The notes: generated by a model not told the origin, from the letters alone. A stretch of DNA of 64,000 nucleotides from Platanthera guangdongensis (GCA_039583875.1 CM077147.1:156325846-156389845), one strand, 5' to 3'. Shown: positions 9,866-20,427, counted from the stretch's first letter. Program-made: numbers and translations.

Positions 9866-10007
9866 TTAGACTCCGTTTGGGGGGACTTATTTTCACCGGT
9901 CAAGCGGTCATGACCGCATGAACCGGGACTTAAAATAAGTCCCGGTTCATGCGGTCATGAACGCTTGACCGGTGAAAATAAGTCCCCCCAAACGAAGCAT
10001 TAGACTC
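9866..10007. mobile_element. 126-bp foldback MITE inside C1 gag
   Basis: Near-perfect inverted repeat from 9874 to 9999 whose two arms (about 60 bp each) start CGTTTGGGGGGACTTATTTT and meet at GGGACTTAAAATAAGTCCC. One visible arm mismatch (GCGGTC against GCGTTC). Flanked by the direct repeat TTAGACTC (9866-9873 and 10000-10007), an 8-bp duplication pointing to hAT-type insertion. A 3-bp TTA reading (PIF/Harbinger) is also possible because the element edge and target overlap in sequence. No coding capacity. It interrupts the C1 gag frame and so is younger than C1. Confidence 0.88.
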
Positions 10008-10011
10008 TGAG

Positions 10012-11109
10012 GACGATGTAAACTCCATAATTGCCAAGTATGAAGAACTTCTTGAGGCTTTCAAGAAATGCAAGCTACTTGCAAAGAGACATGCAAAAGA
10101 GCTTCTTTGTCTTAAAAGCAAGTGTGAAGACCAAGAAAAGCCCTCACTGACATGACTGCACATGCAGGCCAGCTCAAGGAAATCATTGACAGTGAGTCTG
10201 TGATAAGAGTCTCAAATGAGAAGCTTATCCAGAAACTTGAAAATGATCTCTTAAATGAGAAATTGTTGGTGACAAAATTTTCTAAGCCAAGCACTGTGCT
10301 ACCCTTAATTGATACCCACCTTATCCAAGCTAGTAAGAAAGGGTTGAGATTTAAGGGATCTGCTAGACCTTCCAATCCAAGAGGAAAAGGAAAAGGGAAG
10401 ACACCTGTTGTGCCTCTAGCCTCACTGCCTCAAATTTCTTTTCAAAGAGTATTGTTGTCTTCTAACAGGTATGACCATAAAAGTTGTTATGGTCACTGGG
10501 AGAACGATAGATCCACTGATGTGGACCAATGTGGCCCCATCCATGGTGGAAGGTACAACCGTGTGAAAGCCTTTAAGCCTGCCCATGAGGAAATCCAAAT
10601 TGCCTAATCTGGACCATATGTTTTTGGTGCTCCAGCTTCAAAACTAAAAGATATTGTTACTGCTAAAAATCTAAATCATACAGCAAAAGTTGTGACTCAA
10701 GGTGAGTCTTCTGACAGAGCTGGAATGACCATCTCAGATGCTATCAGATGTATGTTAGCTGAAAAGAGACATGCAACTGGTGGTTCTCAGAGAAGACCAA
10801 CTTAGCCAGCTGAAAGACTGTCCTTCAGTCAAATTGCTGCTGAAAGAAGACTGTAGTATAGTGCAGCACATCTCCCCGCTGTTCAGGAAACAATACAGTC
10901 AAATGCTGGTCCCAAACAGAAAAGGAAATATAATATCTATGAGTGGTAGTGTTGTGCCAAAATGAGTCACTATGTTGTAGATTGCTGGCACAATCCCTCT
11001 GTGTCTAGAGGTTGCCAACCTGTCAGGAATTCTGCAGGAAGACAAGGTTATTTCAAGGCTAATGTGAACCTAAGACCCAACAAAAATTGGGGTCCTAAGG
11101 TAAGGTGAC
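10012..11109 (+). pseudogene. C1 gag C-terminal coiled coil and linker
   Basis: Coding remnants between the MITE and the protease. About 10012-10280 encodes a heptad-like coiled coil (KYEELLEAFKKCKLLAKRHA, then ENDLLNEKLLVTKF), as in SIRE gag C-termini. A basic segment follows (10330-10410, PRGKGKGKT), then a Gly/Asn/Arg-rich linker leading to protease. At least three stops and shifts are present. No TTCGTCGA cluster is encoded here, unlike the same linker in C4 and C5. Confidence 0.6.
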
Positions 11110-12372
11110 TTGCATTCTTTTCAGGTTAGTTCAAGTACCAAATCCTCTAAATGGTACTTGGACAGTGGATGTTCCAGGCATATGACTGAAACAAAGGAGC
11201 TATTGAAAGAGTACACTACAGTAAAGAATGAACCAAAGGTCATTTTTGGAGGCTCAGACAAGGTGATAACCAGAGGCTTTGATAATATCTCAAATGACAT
11301 AATCTCCATCACAAATGTGGCTTATGTGGAGGAGTTGCAACACAACCTCATAAACATAAGTCAACTATATGATCTTGGTTATGACATTTCTTTCCATAAG
11401 GATAAGTGCCACATCAAGAGGTTAAGTGACCAAAGTGTCATCTTAACAGACACTAGGAGTGGAAATGTTTACTGCTTGAATTTTTCTTGCTTAGAAAATA
11501 GTTCCCCTATATGCGTAGTTGCAGATGAGAAAGTCTCATATTGTGTCCAGTGGCACAAGAGACTGGCTCATCTAAATTATAAGACCATTGTTCAGCTCTT
11601 CAGTGATGAGCTTGTTAGCAATGGTCCCAAAATAAAATGCTCCAAGGAGGGTATCTGTGCTGCTTGCCAAAAGGGTAAGCAGACTAAGACCTCTTTCAAG
11701 AGCATTGGGGCCAAGGACTCTGTGAGATTCTTGTATCTCCTGCATATGGACATGTTTGGTCCTATGTCTGTTCATAGTTTAGGTAGGAAGGTCTACACCC
11801 TTGTGATGGTTGATGACTTTTCCAGGTTTACTTGGGTGTTCTTTCTTAGAAGAAAGGATGAAACCCTTGAAGTCTTCACAAATTTTATCAGGCAAATTCA
11901 GAATGAACCATGCTCTGTGGTCAGAATGATAAGTGACCATGGAACTGAGTTTCAGTCTGCTGCTATGACTACATTCTGTGAAGAGCAAGAGATTCATCAA
12001 GAGTTCTCCTATCCAAGAACACCCCAACAAAATGGGTTAGCTGAAAGGGAAAACATGACTCTCATAGAAGCTAGGAGAACACTTTTAAGTGACACTTCTC
12101 TCGCTGAATATTTCTGGGCTGAGACAGTTAACACTGCATGTCATGTGCTCAAATGGGCTTCTATCACCAAAGAGCACAAAAAAACTCCCTATGAGATCTT
12201 GAAGGGCAGAAAACCAAACATTTCCTACTTCAGGATCTTTGGTTGCAAGTGTTTCATCCTGGACAATAGTAAGTCAAAAATGATTAAGTTTGCTGTCAAA
12301 TCTCATGAGAGGATATTTGTTGGGTACAACAACAATAGTAGGACATATATAGTCTATAACTCGACAAATTAA
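11110..12372 (+). CDS. C1 protease-integrase segment of pol
   Basis: 420-codon open stretch of copia pol. Residues about 15-22 have the protease signature WYLDSGCS. About 148-195 is the GAG-pre-integrase HHCC zinc module (HKRLAHLN ... CAACQKG). About 205-330 is the integrase catalytic core with HMDMFGPM, VDDFSRFTWVFF, SDHGTEF and TPQQNGLAERENMTL, so the D, D and E are present; a C-terminal region KTPYEILKGRKPNISYFRIF follows. It ends at a stop at 12370 that looks premature, since the RT region continues downstream. It would cut the polyprotein and insert cDNA if expressed whole. The start is an ORF edge. Confidence 0.85.
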   Translation: MHSFQVSSSTKSSKWYLDSGCSRHMTETKELLKEYTTVKNEPKVIFGGSDKVITRGFDNISNDIISITNVAYVEELQHNLINISQLYDLGYDISFHKDKCHIKRLSDQSVILTDTRSGNVYCLNFSCLENSSPICVVADEKVSYCVQWHKRLAHLNYKTIVQLFSDELVSNGPKIKCSKEGICAACQKGKQTKTSFKSIGAKDSVRFLYLLHMDMFGPMSVHSLGRKVYTLVMVDDFSRFTWVFFLRRKDETLEVFTNFIRQIQNEPCSVVRMISDHGTEFQSAAMTTFCEEQEIHQEFSYPRTPQQNGLAERENMTLIEARRTLLSDTSLAEYFWAETVNTACHVLKWASITKEHKKTPYEILKGRKPNISYFRIFGCKCFILDNSKSKMIKFAVKSHERIFVGYNNNSRTYIVYNSTN

Positions 12373-14271
12373 GTTGTAGAAGAGTCTGTCCATGTAGTGT
12401 TTGATGAGTCATGCATGATTGACAGTGATCTGTCAAGCTCTTTGCCTAGCTCTGCAGGAACAAAAGTCATGATGGAAAAACTCTCCATCAAAGATAAAGA
12501 CCCAGCTTTGCAAGGAGATTGTGGTGAGGGATGCTGTCCAGAGGAAGCACAGGGCAGTCAAGCTGGAAATGAAGATCAACATGCTGCAGAAAATGATAAT
12601 CAACAGGAAGCAGTCAGACTTCTCCCAACAGTCAAATATCTTAGAGATCATCCTCCAGAGCAGATAATAGGTGAGGCTAGCCAAGGTGTATAGACCAGAA
12701 GCAAGAGTCTCAACACAACACTCTATTCTTGCTTCCTGTCACAAGAAGAGCCCAAGAAATTTGTAGAAGCAAATCAAGACCCATTCTGTATTGGTGCAAT
12801 GCAGGAAGAACTGAAGCAGTTCAAAAGGTGCAAGTTCTGGAAGCTGGTTCCCAGACCAAATGGACTCAATGTTATTGAAGTTAAGTAGATTTTCAGAAAT
12901 AAACTTGATGAAAATGACATTGTAATCAAGAATAAAGCCAGACTGGTGGTCAAAGGGTATAGAAAGGAAGAAATGATTGATTATGATCAAACATTTGCCC
13001 CAGTTGCAAGGATAGAAGCAATCAGACTGTTCCTTGCATTTGCTGCCTTCCAGGGATTCAAGGTATTCCAGATGGATGTCAAGTCAGCCTTCCTGAATGG
13101 AGACTTGAAGAAAGAGGTTTATGTAGAGCAGTCTTCAGGTTTTATTGACTCTAACTCTGCTACTGCTGTATATTGACTTAGGAAAGCTCTTTATGCGCTT
13201 AAGCAATCCCTAAGAGCATGGTATGAGACATTGTCTACCTTCCTCATTTAGAACAAATTCTTAAGTGGGAAGATAGACAAGACCCTATTCCTCAGGGAAT
13301 TTAAGAGCAAGATCATCCTAGTCCAGATTTTTTTTGATGACATAATATTTGGCTCTACTGATGACAACCTCTGCAGGAAATTTGCAAAACTTATGCAGGA
13401 GATGTTTGAGATGAGTAGTATGGCTGAATTGAAGTTTTTCTTGGGACTTCAAGTAAAACAGACTGATGATGTTCTATCCATATCCCAGTCAAAATTCACC
13501 AGGGAGATAATCAAGAAATGTAGCATGGAGAATGCTTCCACCATAAGAACTCCCATGAGCTCAAGTATGTCTATAGACAAAGATGATTCAGGGAAGCCTA
13601 TTGATCAAATTCTATATAGAGGTATTATTGGCTCCCTTCTCTACCTCATAGCAAGTAGGCCTAACATTATGTATGCAACATGTGTCTGTGTTAGGATCAG
13701 ACCTGCTCTAAAGAGTCTCATTATACTGCTGTGAAAAGAATCTTGAGATATCATAAGGGCACCCAGATCTTGGCCTATGGTACCACAGGAATGAGGAATT
13801 TGAACTAACTGGCTATTCAGATGCAGATTTTGCAGGCTGCAAGGAGGACATAAATAACACTTCAGGCTCCTGTCAATTTCTAGGTGGATGACTTGTCTCT
13901 TGGAGCAGCAAGAAATAGACAAGTGTAGCAATCTCAACAGCAGAGTCAAAGTATATTTCAGCTGAAAACTGCTGTGCTCAGTTGCTGTGGATTCAACATC
14001 AACTTCAAGACTATAATGTTCAGATAAGTAGAACTCCACTCTTCTGTGATTCTACTAGTACAATTTCTATAGCTAGGAATCATGTCTCCTATAGCAGGAC
14101 TAAACATATAAAAATTAGGTATCATTTCATTAAAAAACATGTGGAAAGGGAAGACATCTCCTTTGAGTTTGTCTCCATAGACGAGCAAGTGACTGATATC
14201 TTCACTAAGCCACTAGATGAAGCTAAGTTCAACACCTTCAAATTTGAATTGAGCATGTTGAATCTTGTGTA
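12373..14271 (+). pseudogene. C1 reverse transcriptase-RNase H
   Basis: Copia RT from about 12775: [48 protein letters not shown], then the catalytic box at 13330-13341 reads FFDD instead of YVDD. RNase H from about 13800: GYSDADFAG, STAESKYIS, CDSTSTISIARN and [14 protein letters not shown], ending at 14271. In-frame stops near 12886, 13174, 13249, 13889 and 13916 mostly replace conserved Trp, Arg or Gln residues. No longer functional. Confidence 0.85.
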
Positions 14272-14628
14272 GCTTCAATTCTCTCCTCTACCACATGCTG
14301 CATTGCTTATTTTGCAGGTAGAACAAGCTCTTCCTCCATATACTGAAGACAGTGTGCAACTGTTGAGGGGGAGCTTGCCCAACAGCTGAGATAGATATAT
14401 AGAGAACAACCTATTAGTATGCTCCCTATTGCAGAAGTCAAAAAGGGGGAGGATAGAAGTCAAGGGATGAGAAGCACAACCAAGTGGAACTGTAAGGATG
14501 ACAGCATGCCAGGGGGAGTAAGTAATTCTCCACAAGCTGGAGAAATGGTAACACTTTTACTTCTACTGTTAAATTTTGTTATGATGAAATGTTGTGTTGT
14601 CAATGACCTGTATTGTTTTGACTTATTC
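14272..14628 (+). other. C1 pol to 3' LTR spacer, no aORF
   Basis: Short untranslated stretch with GTTGAGGGGGAGC and AAAAAGGGGGAGG purine tracts but no recognisable gene. C5 and C7 have an additional ORF of about 2-3 kb in this position; C1 has none. Confidence 0.7.
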
Positions 14629-14642
14629 AAATAGGGAGAGAT
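14629..14642 (+). other. C1 polypurine tract
   Basis: AAATAGGGAGAGAT directly abutting the 3' LTR start TGTTGGG at 14643. Position and composition fit the plus-strand primer. Confidence 0.8.
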
Positions 14643-15935
14643 TGTTGGGTCTATTGATCCCAATATCCCAGATTTGTAAGAAGTCAAACGGGTCAATGAC
14701 ATACACACATAATGTATTTTATGTGTGCTTTAGTTCATGCATGCAAATAGTCCATGATTGGACAAGTAAAGAAAAATGAGTTGGGCAATGAACTCAAATT
14801 TCGTCGAACTCAGCTCAGAGTTCGTCGAAATCAGCTTGTTGATCGTCGAGCTCAACTCAACATAAGCTTAAGAAATCAGGATACAAAATTCGTCGAACTT
14901 AGCTCGAAGTTCGTTGAGCTTAGGTTACAGTTCGTCGAGCTCAGCCCAACGCTTGTCAAGCTGAAGCAAGAGAAAAATTGACTAAGGCATAAGCGCTGAG
15001 ACCGCTGAGAAGAAGACGTTGACACCGCTGAGACAGCTGAGACAGCTGAGAAGATAGCGTTGAGACAACTGAAGACAACTGAGAAGATGACGTTGAGTCA
15101 GCTGAGAAAGATGAGAAGATGGCGTTGAGACAACTGAGACAACTAAGAAAATGACGTTGAAATAGCTGAGACAACAGACAAAGTTAGCGGGAAATTTTCT
15201 AAGTCCAGAAGCGTTGAGTGAAGCAATTTACTCAACACTTCAAAATATAACAGGAAGTGCTGAGACAGTTAAGAGGTGAACAGCTAAGAACAAAATTAGC
15301 TGGAATTTTTCTAAGTCCAGAAGCGTTAAGTGAAGCAGGTTCACTCAACGCTTATAATGAAGAGGAAAATGCTGAAACAAAGAATTGTCTCAGCTGATAA
15401 ATGAAAAACCGCTGAGACCGCTGAGAAAGTTAAAGTGCAAAAACCGTTGAGACATCAGATAAGAGGAAAGCGCGGAGACAAAGACTTGTCTCAGCTAATA
15501 ATGGAAAACCGTTGAGACCGCTGAGACAAAACCGTTGAGACAAAGCAAAGAAATTTTCTAAGTCCAGAAGCGCTGAGAGCCAAGGCTGATGGGGTTGAGT
15601 GTCTCAACATCGCTCAACACTTGATGGGATTCAGCAAAATTTTCTAAGTCCATATGTTGATGACCACTGGTGATGTCATGAAAGTCAAAATTGCAGGAAA
15701 CCGTTGCGTGAAAGCTGCTACAACGCCGAAAGATGTTTTGTCCCTTTCTGATGGAGTTGGCGCTCACCAATCCTTGGTGGGCCCATATACTCTGGTGTCG
15801 TTGATTCAAATCAACGTATATAAAAGGAAAAACAGTAAATGATTAGGGTTAACGAATCAAAGGAAAAGAAAAAAAAACTGATAGAGGCGGCTGGACATTA
15901 TTTTCCGATCAAGTTTGAAAGCTGCAGTCCAGGCA

Positions 15936-15983
15936 AGATAGCCTGGAGGCAAGATAGCATGGAGGCAAGATAGCCTGGAGGCA
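15936..15983 (+). repeat. 16-bp triplication private to the 3' LTR
   Basis: AGATAGCCTGGAGGCA occurs three times in tandem, the middle copy with a C-to-A change. The 5' LTR has one copy (7270-7285). It lies in the predicted leader, just after the TATA box. Confidence 0.9.
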
Positions 15984-16235
15984 AGAAAGGATAGCTGAAG
16001 CTCTTCAAGCTCAGCAAGGTTGTTTTCTATAGAACAGTTTAGCTGATTCATCTCTCAGCAAGGTGGAAGTTGCTCATCAGTGCAGCAGTAATAAGTGATA
16101 GTTGTAGAATAAGGCTGATTCCTTCTACAGCAGGTGAGCTGGACTAAAATCTGCTCAGTCCAGCAAAGTTGACTCAGAGTTATTTCTCTGAGTCAGTAAT
16201 TTTATTTTCTTCAACTCTGTCTTTATTTCCTGTAG

Positions 16236-16775
16236 GATTCAGGTTTTCTGAATCTGAGTGTAGGACACTTTGTGCCTGAGCTGTAGGTGACAAATTTGTC
16301 ACTGAGGTAGGTGCCCTGTTGGGGCAATGAGGTAAGATCCAAGTGAGGATCTGAGCTGTAGGGCTTAAGTGCATGAGCTAGGAGAGTGCTGCTCTCTGAG
16401 TGTAGGGTCTTTGTGCCTGAGGTAGGTGACAAGCTTGTAACTGAGGTGTAGGTGCCTGGAGGGGTACTGAGTTGTAGGAGTGCTGCAACACTCTGAGAGT
16501 AGGGCCTTGTACCTGAAGTTGTAGGGCTGAGAAGCCTGAGCTGTAGGACTTAGAGATAAGGCTGAGGTAGGTGGCTTGCGGGTCACTGAGTGTAGGGGCA
16601 CTGCAGAGCTCTGAGGTAGGATCCTTTGGGATCTGAGGTAGGGCTGTCCTCCCAGCCTGAATGTAGGGCTTAACAGCCTGAGGTAGATGGTGTGCTGACC
16701 ATTGAGTGTAGGCCCTTGTGGTTGAGAAGTGAGTCTTGGAGGAGACTTGAAGATCCTGCGGGATCTGAGGTGTAA
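16236..16775 (+). repeat. Palindrome array, 3' LTR copy
   Basis: Equivalent of 7535-8096 with about 23 units. The unit starting GCACCTGG in the 5' LTR is missing here. Several cores keep pairing while changing sequence: GATGC...ACATC in the 5' LTR is GATCC...GGATC here, and GGCTG...CAGCC is intact here but broken in the 5' copy. Confidence 0.88.
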
Positions 16776-17036
16776 ACTCTTAGGAGCAGTTTGGAGGAGT
16801 TTGTGTCGAGTCCACCAAATAAGCTTGGATAGGTGCAGAGGGAAAGTGGATGTACCGAATTGGAGAACCACTATAAATTCTGTTGTTTGCTGTTTGTGCT
16901 TGTTTGTCTTTGTGTTTGCAAGATTTAAGGACAAGCTCTAGTTAGCATAATTTGAAAACAACAAAAGATAAATTCAAAGCTCAAATACCTATTCTCCCCC
17001 TAGGTGATTAGCTAACCTAAAGTTAAATAACTTTCA

Positions 17037-18260
17037 GTATCGTTACTGCCATGATCAGAAGACCACTATGGAGGTCATGGTCATTGAGATGCTTACAACG
17101 GGCATCATCCAACCGAGTGAGAGCCCCTTCTCCGGCCCTATTCTCTTAATGCGAAAGAAGGATTTCAGCTGGAGATTTTGTGTGGACTATCAGGAGATGA
17201 ACAAGTTCACCATTCCCGACAGTTGCTCGATTCACCTCATCTAGGAGTTGTTGGATGAACTACAAGGAGAGACTTCTCCAAGTTGGATCTTCGCTCGGGC
17301 TACCACTAGATTCATGTCTGAGCTGATGATGTGCTTAAGACGTAGTTCCACTCCCATGATGACCACTACGAGTTTATATTCTCGCCCTTCAGTTTGACTA
17401 ATTCCCTGCCACATTCAAATCCACGATGAATGATGTCTTCCGTCCACATCTACGTAAATTCTTCTTGGAATTTTTTGATGCATATTGGTCTATAACTCTT
17501 CTTAGCAGCTCCACTGGGACCATCTGGTCGTCATGCTTCAACTACTCATGGAGCACCAGTTCGTCACCCATTACAAGAAGTTCCTATTCGGGCAGACACA
17601 AATCAAATATTTGGGGCACATCACCTCGTCTGTCGGCCTGGCCGTGGACCAGGCTAAAGTTGATGTTGTCCTAAAGTGGGCGACTCCAACGAGCATCAGA
17701 GCGGTTTGCGGATTGTTGGTCCTTAGAGGATACAACCGTCAATTCATTCATAACTATGGGGAGTTGGCGCGACTGATGGCTGACCACCGTTCTCTTGGAG
17801 TCCGACGACCCAAGAGGCCTTTCATATCCTACAACATGTGCTCGCATCAGCCCCCGTCCTGGGCATGCCAGACTTGTCTGAGCCATTCTTTGTTGAGCGC
17901 GATCCTTCCGGGAAGGGGGCGGTTGCGGTCCTCATGCAGGGGTGTTGTCTCATCGCCTATTTCATTAAGGCCTTCTCTGATCTGTGGGATGCGACATGTG
18001 CATACAACAGTGAACTCCGAGCACTTGTTCTCTCCATTCAACATTGACACCCCTATCTTCTTGGGCGGCCCTTCGTGGTGCGCACAGATCATCGTAGCCT
18101 GTCCCACTTGTGGAGTTAGAAGGTCAAGACACTTGCACAACAGCTTTGGATTCCCAAACTCCTTGGATACCAACTCTCCATCGAGTTCAAGATGGGGAGT
18201 ACAAAAATCGCGGCTGACGCCCTGTCCCGACGAGAGCATGTGGGAACCTTGACAACAATC
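17037..18260 (+). pseudogene. G1 reverse transcriptase-RNase H
   Basis: Second half of chromovirus G1 after the C1 insertion. The RT frame opens YRYCHDQKTTMEVMVIEML, then TGIIQPSESPFSGPILLMRK and RFCVDYQEMNKFTIPD, the standard gypsy RT N-terminus. Beyond 17280 frameshifts scatter the rest. LFGQTQIKYLGHITSSVGLA marks the RT end, and about 17838-18047 carries RNase H (EPFFVERDPSGKGAVAVLMQ, NSELRALVLSIQH). The YVDD box is not readable. Duplication GTATC and the frame on both sides confirm continuity with 5953. Confidence 0.75.
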
Positions 18261-18289
18261 TACCAGGCCCGTTGGCGAGATGTTGATGC

Positions 18290-19240
18290 CCTGTAGCAGA
18301 GGTGTGTGGGGACCCCCACTACGCCTTCACAATACGGGATTTGCTGCGCGATTCGATTTCGCACCCCCCTTCCGGCTGGTTGGAGATCAGTTTTCTACCG
18401 TCATCGTCTTGTGGTCGCAGATTCTTCATTATGGATTCTCCACCTGCTCTACGAGTTTCATGCTACTTTGACAGCTGGCCATTTTGGTGTCTACCCTTTG
18501 TACTGTCAACTTGTGTCCACCTTGTACTGGTGGGGTATGCTGCAGTCTGTGCAACAGTTTGTGGCCAACTGTTTGACGTGTCAGAAGGCCAAGTACCAGA
18601 CTCTCTCGCCAGCCGGACTCAGCCCCTACTTGTCCCTGATATGGTCTGAGAAGATATAGGCATGCATTTCATCACCCACCTACCCTGCTCCCAGTGCTAT
18701 GATTGTCTTCTCGTGGTGGTGGTCCGTCTGTCCAACTTTGGGCATTTCATACCTATTCGTCATCTCTACCCTACCAACTCAGTTGCTCAGATCTTCATTG
18801 GGGAGGTGGTCTGCCTCCACGGTTTTCCCCTTTCCATCGTGAGTGATCGTGCCCTTATTTTCATGAGCTCCTTTTGGCAGGATTTGTTACGACTTCATGG
18901 GACCATGCTGCGATTTAGCACTGCATACCACCGATAGACAAAAGGGCAGACAGAGGTCCTCAACCGTTGTGTGGGAATGTACTTGCACTGTTTTGCGACT
19001 GATCAACCTCGGCAGTGGACCCAATGGTTCGCATGGGTGGATCTATGGTGCAACACGTCCTATCAGTCTGCCACGAACATCACCCCCTTTCATGCTATCT
19101 ACGGCCGCCCACCTCTACCATACCATGCGGCTTTCCTGGTGAATGCCAAGTGCAAGCATTGGCCTCCGACCTCCAGGATCAGGATATGGGCCTCCGCCAA
19201 CTGAAGCAGCATCTGGCATAGACCCAGCAACGCATGATCC
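18290..19240 (+). pseudogene. G1 integrase
   Basis: Gypsy integrase in broken frames. Zinc-binding part about 18470-18650: LTAGHFGVYPLY, then CLTCQKAKYQ. Catalytic core about 18662-19220: HFITHLPCSQCYDCLLVVVV, LHGFPLSIVSDRALIFMSSF, a stop inside the YHRQTKGQTEVLNR motif, and NTSYQSATNITPFHAIYGR. The expected first Asp region is altered and stops occur after SEKI and YHR, so the enzyme is dead. Confidence 0.75.
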
Positions 19241-19497
19241 AGCCGACCAATCGTCATCGTCGCGAGTTGATACTCTTGTTGTGCGAGGTGTTCGTCAAAC
19301 TGCGACGACGCATGCAAAACTCCTTGACCGGCCAACTACATCCCAAGCTCTCGGTCCGCTACTTTGGCCCCTTCCTGGTCTTAGAGAAAATCGGAGGTGG
19401 CCTACCATCTGCAGCTCCCCGACGATTGCCGAATTCACCCCGTTTTTTGTGTCCCGCAGCTAAAGAGGGTCTTAAGGGATCACCCCCTCTAGGCTAA

Positions 19498-19753
19498 ATT
19501 ACCAGACGATTTTGCTGTTGATTTCGTCCCTCGGTGCAAGCCTGCAACAGTTTTGAAAATACGGGTCAAATGCATTCAAGGGCGAACAGTGCGACATGTT
19601 CTCATCCAATGGAAGGACCAACAGATCGGGGAGGCCACGTGGAACCTAGAGGAGGAGATCACGACCCAATTTCCAGAGTTCTACCTTGAGGACATGGTGG
19701 TTGTGGAGCCCGGGTGTGTTGATACGAGTGTGGAAGACCCAATTCTCGGCTAG
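19498..19753 (+). pseudogene. G1 integrase C-terminal chromodomain
   Basis: The frame ending at 19753 carries VRHVLIQWKDQQIGEATWNL, then EEEITTQFPEFYLEDMV. This matches the chromodomain at the C-terminus of chromovirus integrases, which guides insertion to heterochromatin through modified histones. The aromatic W-K and ATW positions are present. It places G1 in the chromovirus branch of Ty3/gypsy, clade not determined. The stop at 19753 abuts the LTR start. Confidence 0.75.
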
Positions 19754-19930
19754 TGTTACGCAATGGTTTACATGAAGCATGCACGGGGAACGAGCATGGT
19801 TTGAGGATGCGTTAGGGTGGATCTTGGGACTTTATAATTCCGTTATCTTCAATTTTCATTTTTATTATTATGTAGTTGGGCCTTCCTATATTTAAGGGGA
19901 GGAGAGATATCTTGGATTATGTTTGTTTTA
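19754..19930 (+). repeat. G1 3' LTR, truncated
   Basis: Begins TGTTACGCAATGG right after the pol stop and aligns with the 5' copy at 3873-4047. It contains TTGGGCCTTCCTATATTTAAG and ends its similarity after ATCTTGGATTAT, so the LTR is truncated or its end has decayed. No target duplication could be identified for G1. Confidence 0.6.
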
Positions 19931-20129
19931 TCTTAAGAATTTAGAAATTATAGGAGGGATATGACCCAGCATAGCCCTAGCCTTTTGCTTCTACCAACGT
20001 GCATCTAAATATATCTTCTTAGGTTAATCTCTAACCTCAAAAAGATATCTTAATTCTCACTTTCGACGTCTATATGTATCTGCTATTGTTACCCTCTTTC
20101 AGTCCACTATAAGCTTCTTTTAAAGAATC

Positions 20130-20246
20130 CTATTCTTGTAATTCTTTCTGATCAACCATTCTCTGAATCAGCTTCTTCCATACCCCATCATTCACTCCCT
20201 GCCTCCCATCTTCCTTTACCAACTCCAATGTCTTCTTAGTTATCAT
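20130..20246 (-). pseudogene. Exon-like 38-codon frame, possible host-gene fragment
   Basis: Minus-strand frame reading MITKKTLELVKEDGRQGVND and then GVWKKLIQRMVDQKELQE before a stop. It is hydrophilic and charged, with no family I recognise. Immediately upstream, the end of the C2 LTR provides a pyrimidine tract and TACAG next to the ATG, a plausible splice acceptor. It is not retrotransposon pol or gag as far as I can see. It could be a terminal exon of a decayed host gene, a captured fragment, or chance. The left flank (19931-20129) shows nothing else. Confidence 0.3.
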
Positions 20247-20247
20247 C

Positions 20248-20427
20248 TGTAAAAAAAAAGAGAATATGAATTCTAATATTTTATTACTTCACATGAAAAC
20301 CTTTCAATACAAGTATTTGTACACAGATTTATAGGAAGGAGTGAAAACTTAACTCCAAATCAAGATGTGAGACTAATCTATACATAAATGAGTCCTTGCA
20401 TGAACCTTTTTACATGATTCTTCTACA
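20248..20427 (-). repeat. C2 3' LTR
   Basis: About 180 bp, TG...CA, preceded on the minus strand by the purine stretch CAGGGAG. Clearly diverged from the 5' LTR, which implies considerable age. Confidence 0.65.

Larger units (their letters stand above)
5954..17036 (+). mobile_element. Ty1/copia element C1 (SIRE/Maximus-like), complete
   Basis: Full-length LTR retrotransposon of about 11.1 kb bounded by TG...CA LTRs (5954-8363 and 14643-17036), with primer site, gag, pol and polypurine tract in copia order (integrase before RT). It is flanked by a perfect 5-bp target duplication GTATC (5949-5953 and 17037-17041). Very long LTRs, a long gag with a linker, and integrase/RT similar to C4 and C5 point to the SIRE/Maximus lineage. 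Unlike C5 and C7 it has no additional ORF after pol: only about 370 bp separate pol from the 3' LTR. Many stops show it is inactive. Confidence 0.92.
14643..17036 (+). repeat. C1 3' LTR
   Basis: 2,394-bp partner of 5954-8363, with the same order of motif cluster (14808-14956), GCTGAGAC repeat (14996-15610), TATA (15817-15826) and palindrome array (16236-16775). It differs by scattered transitions, loss of one palindrome unit and gain of two 16-bp units, and is followed by target duplication GTATC. Confidence 0.92.
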
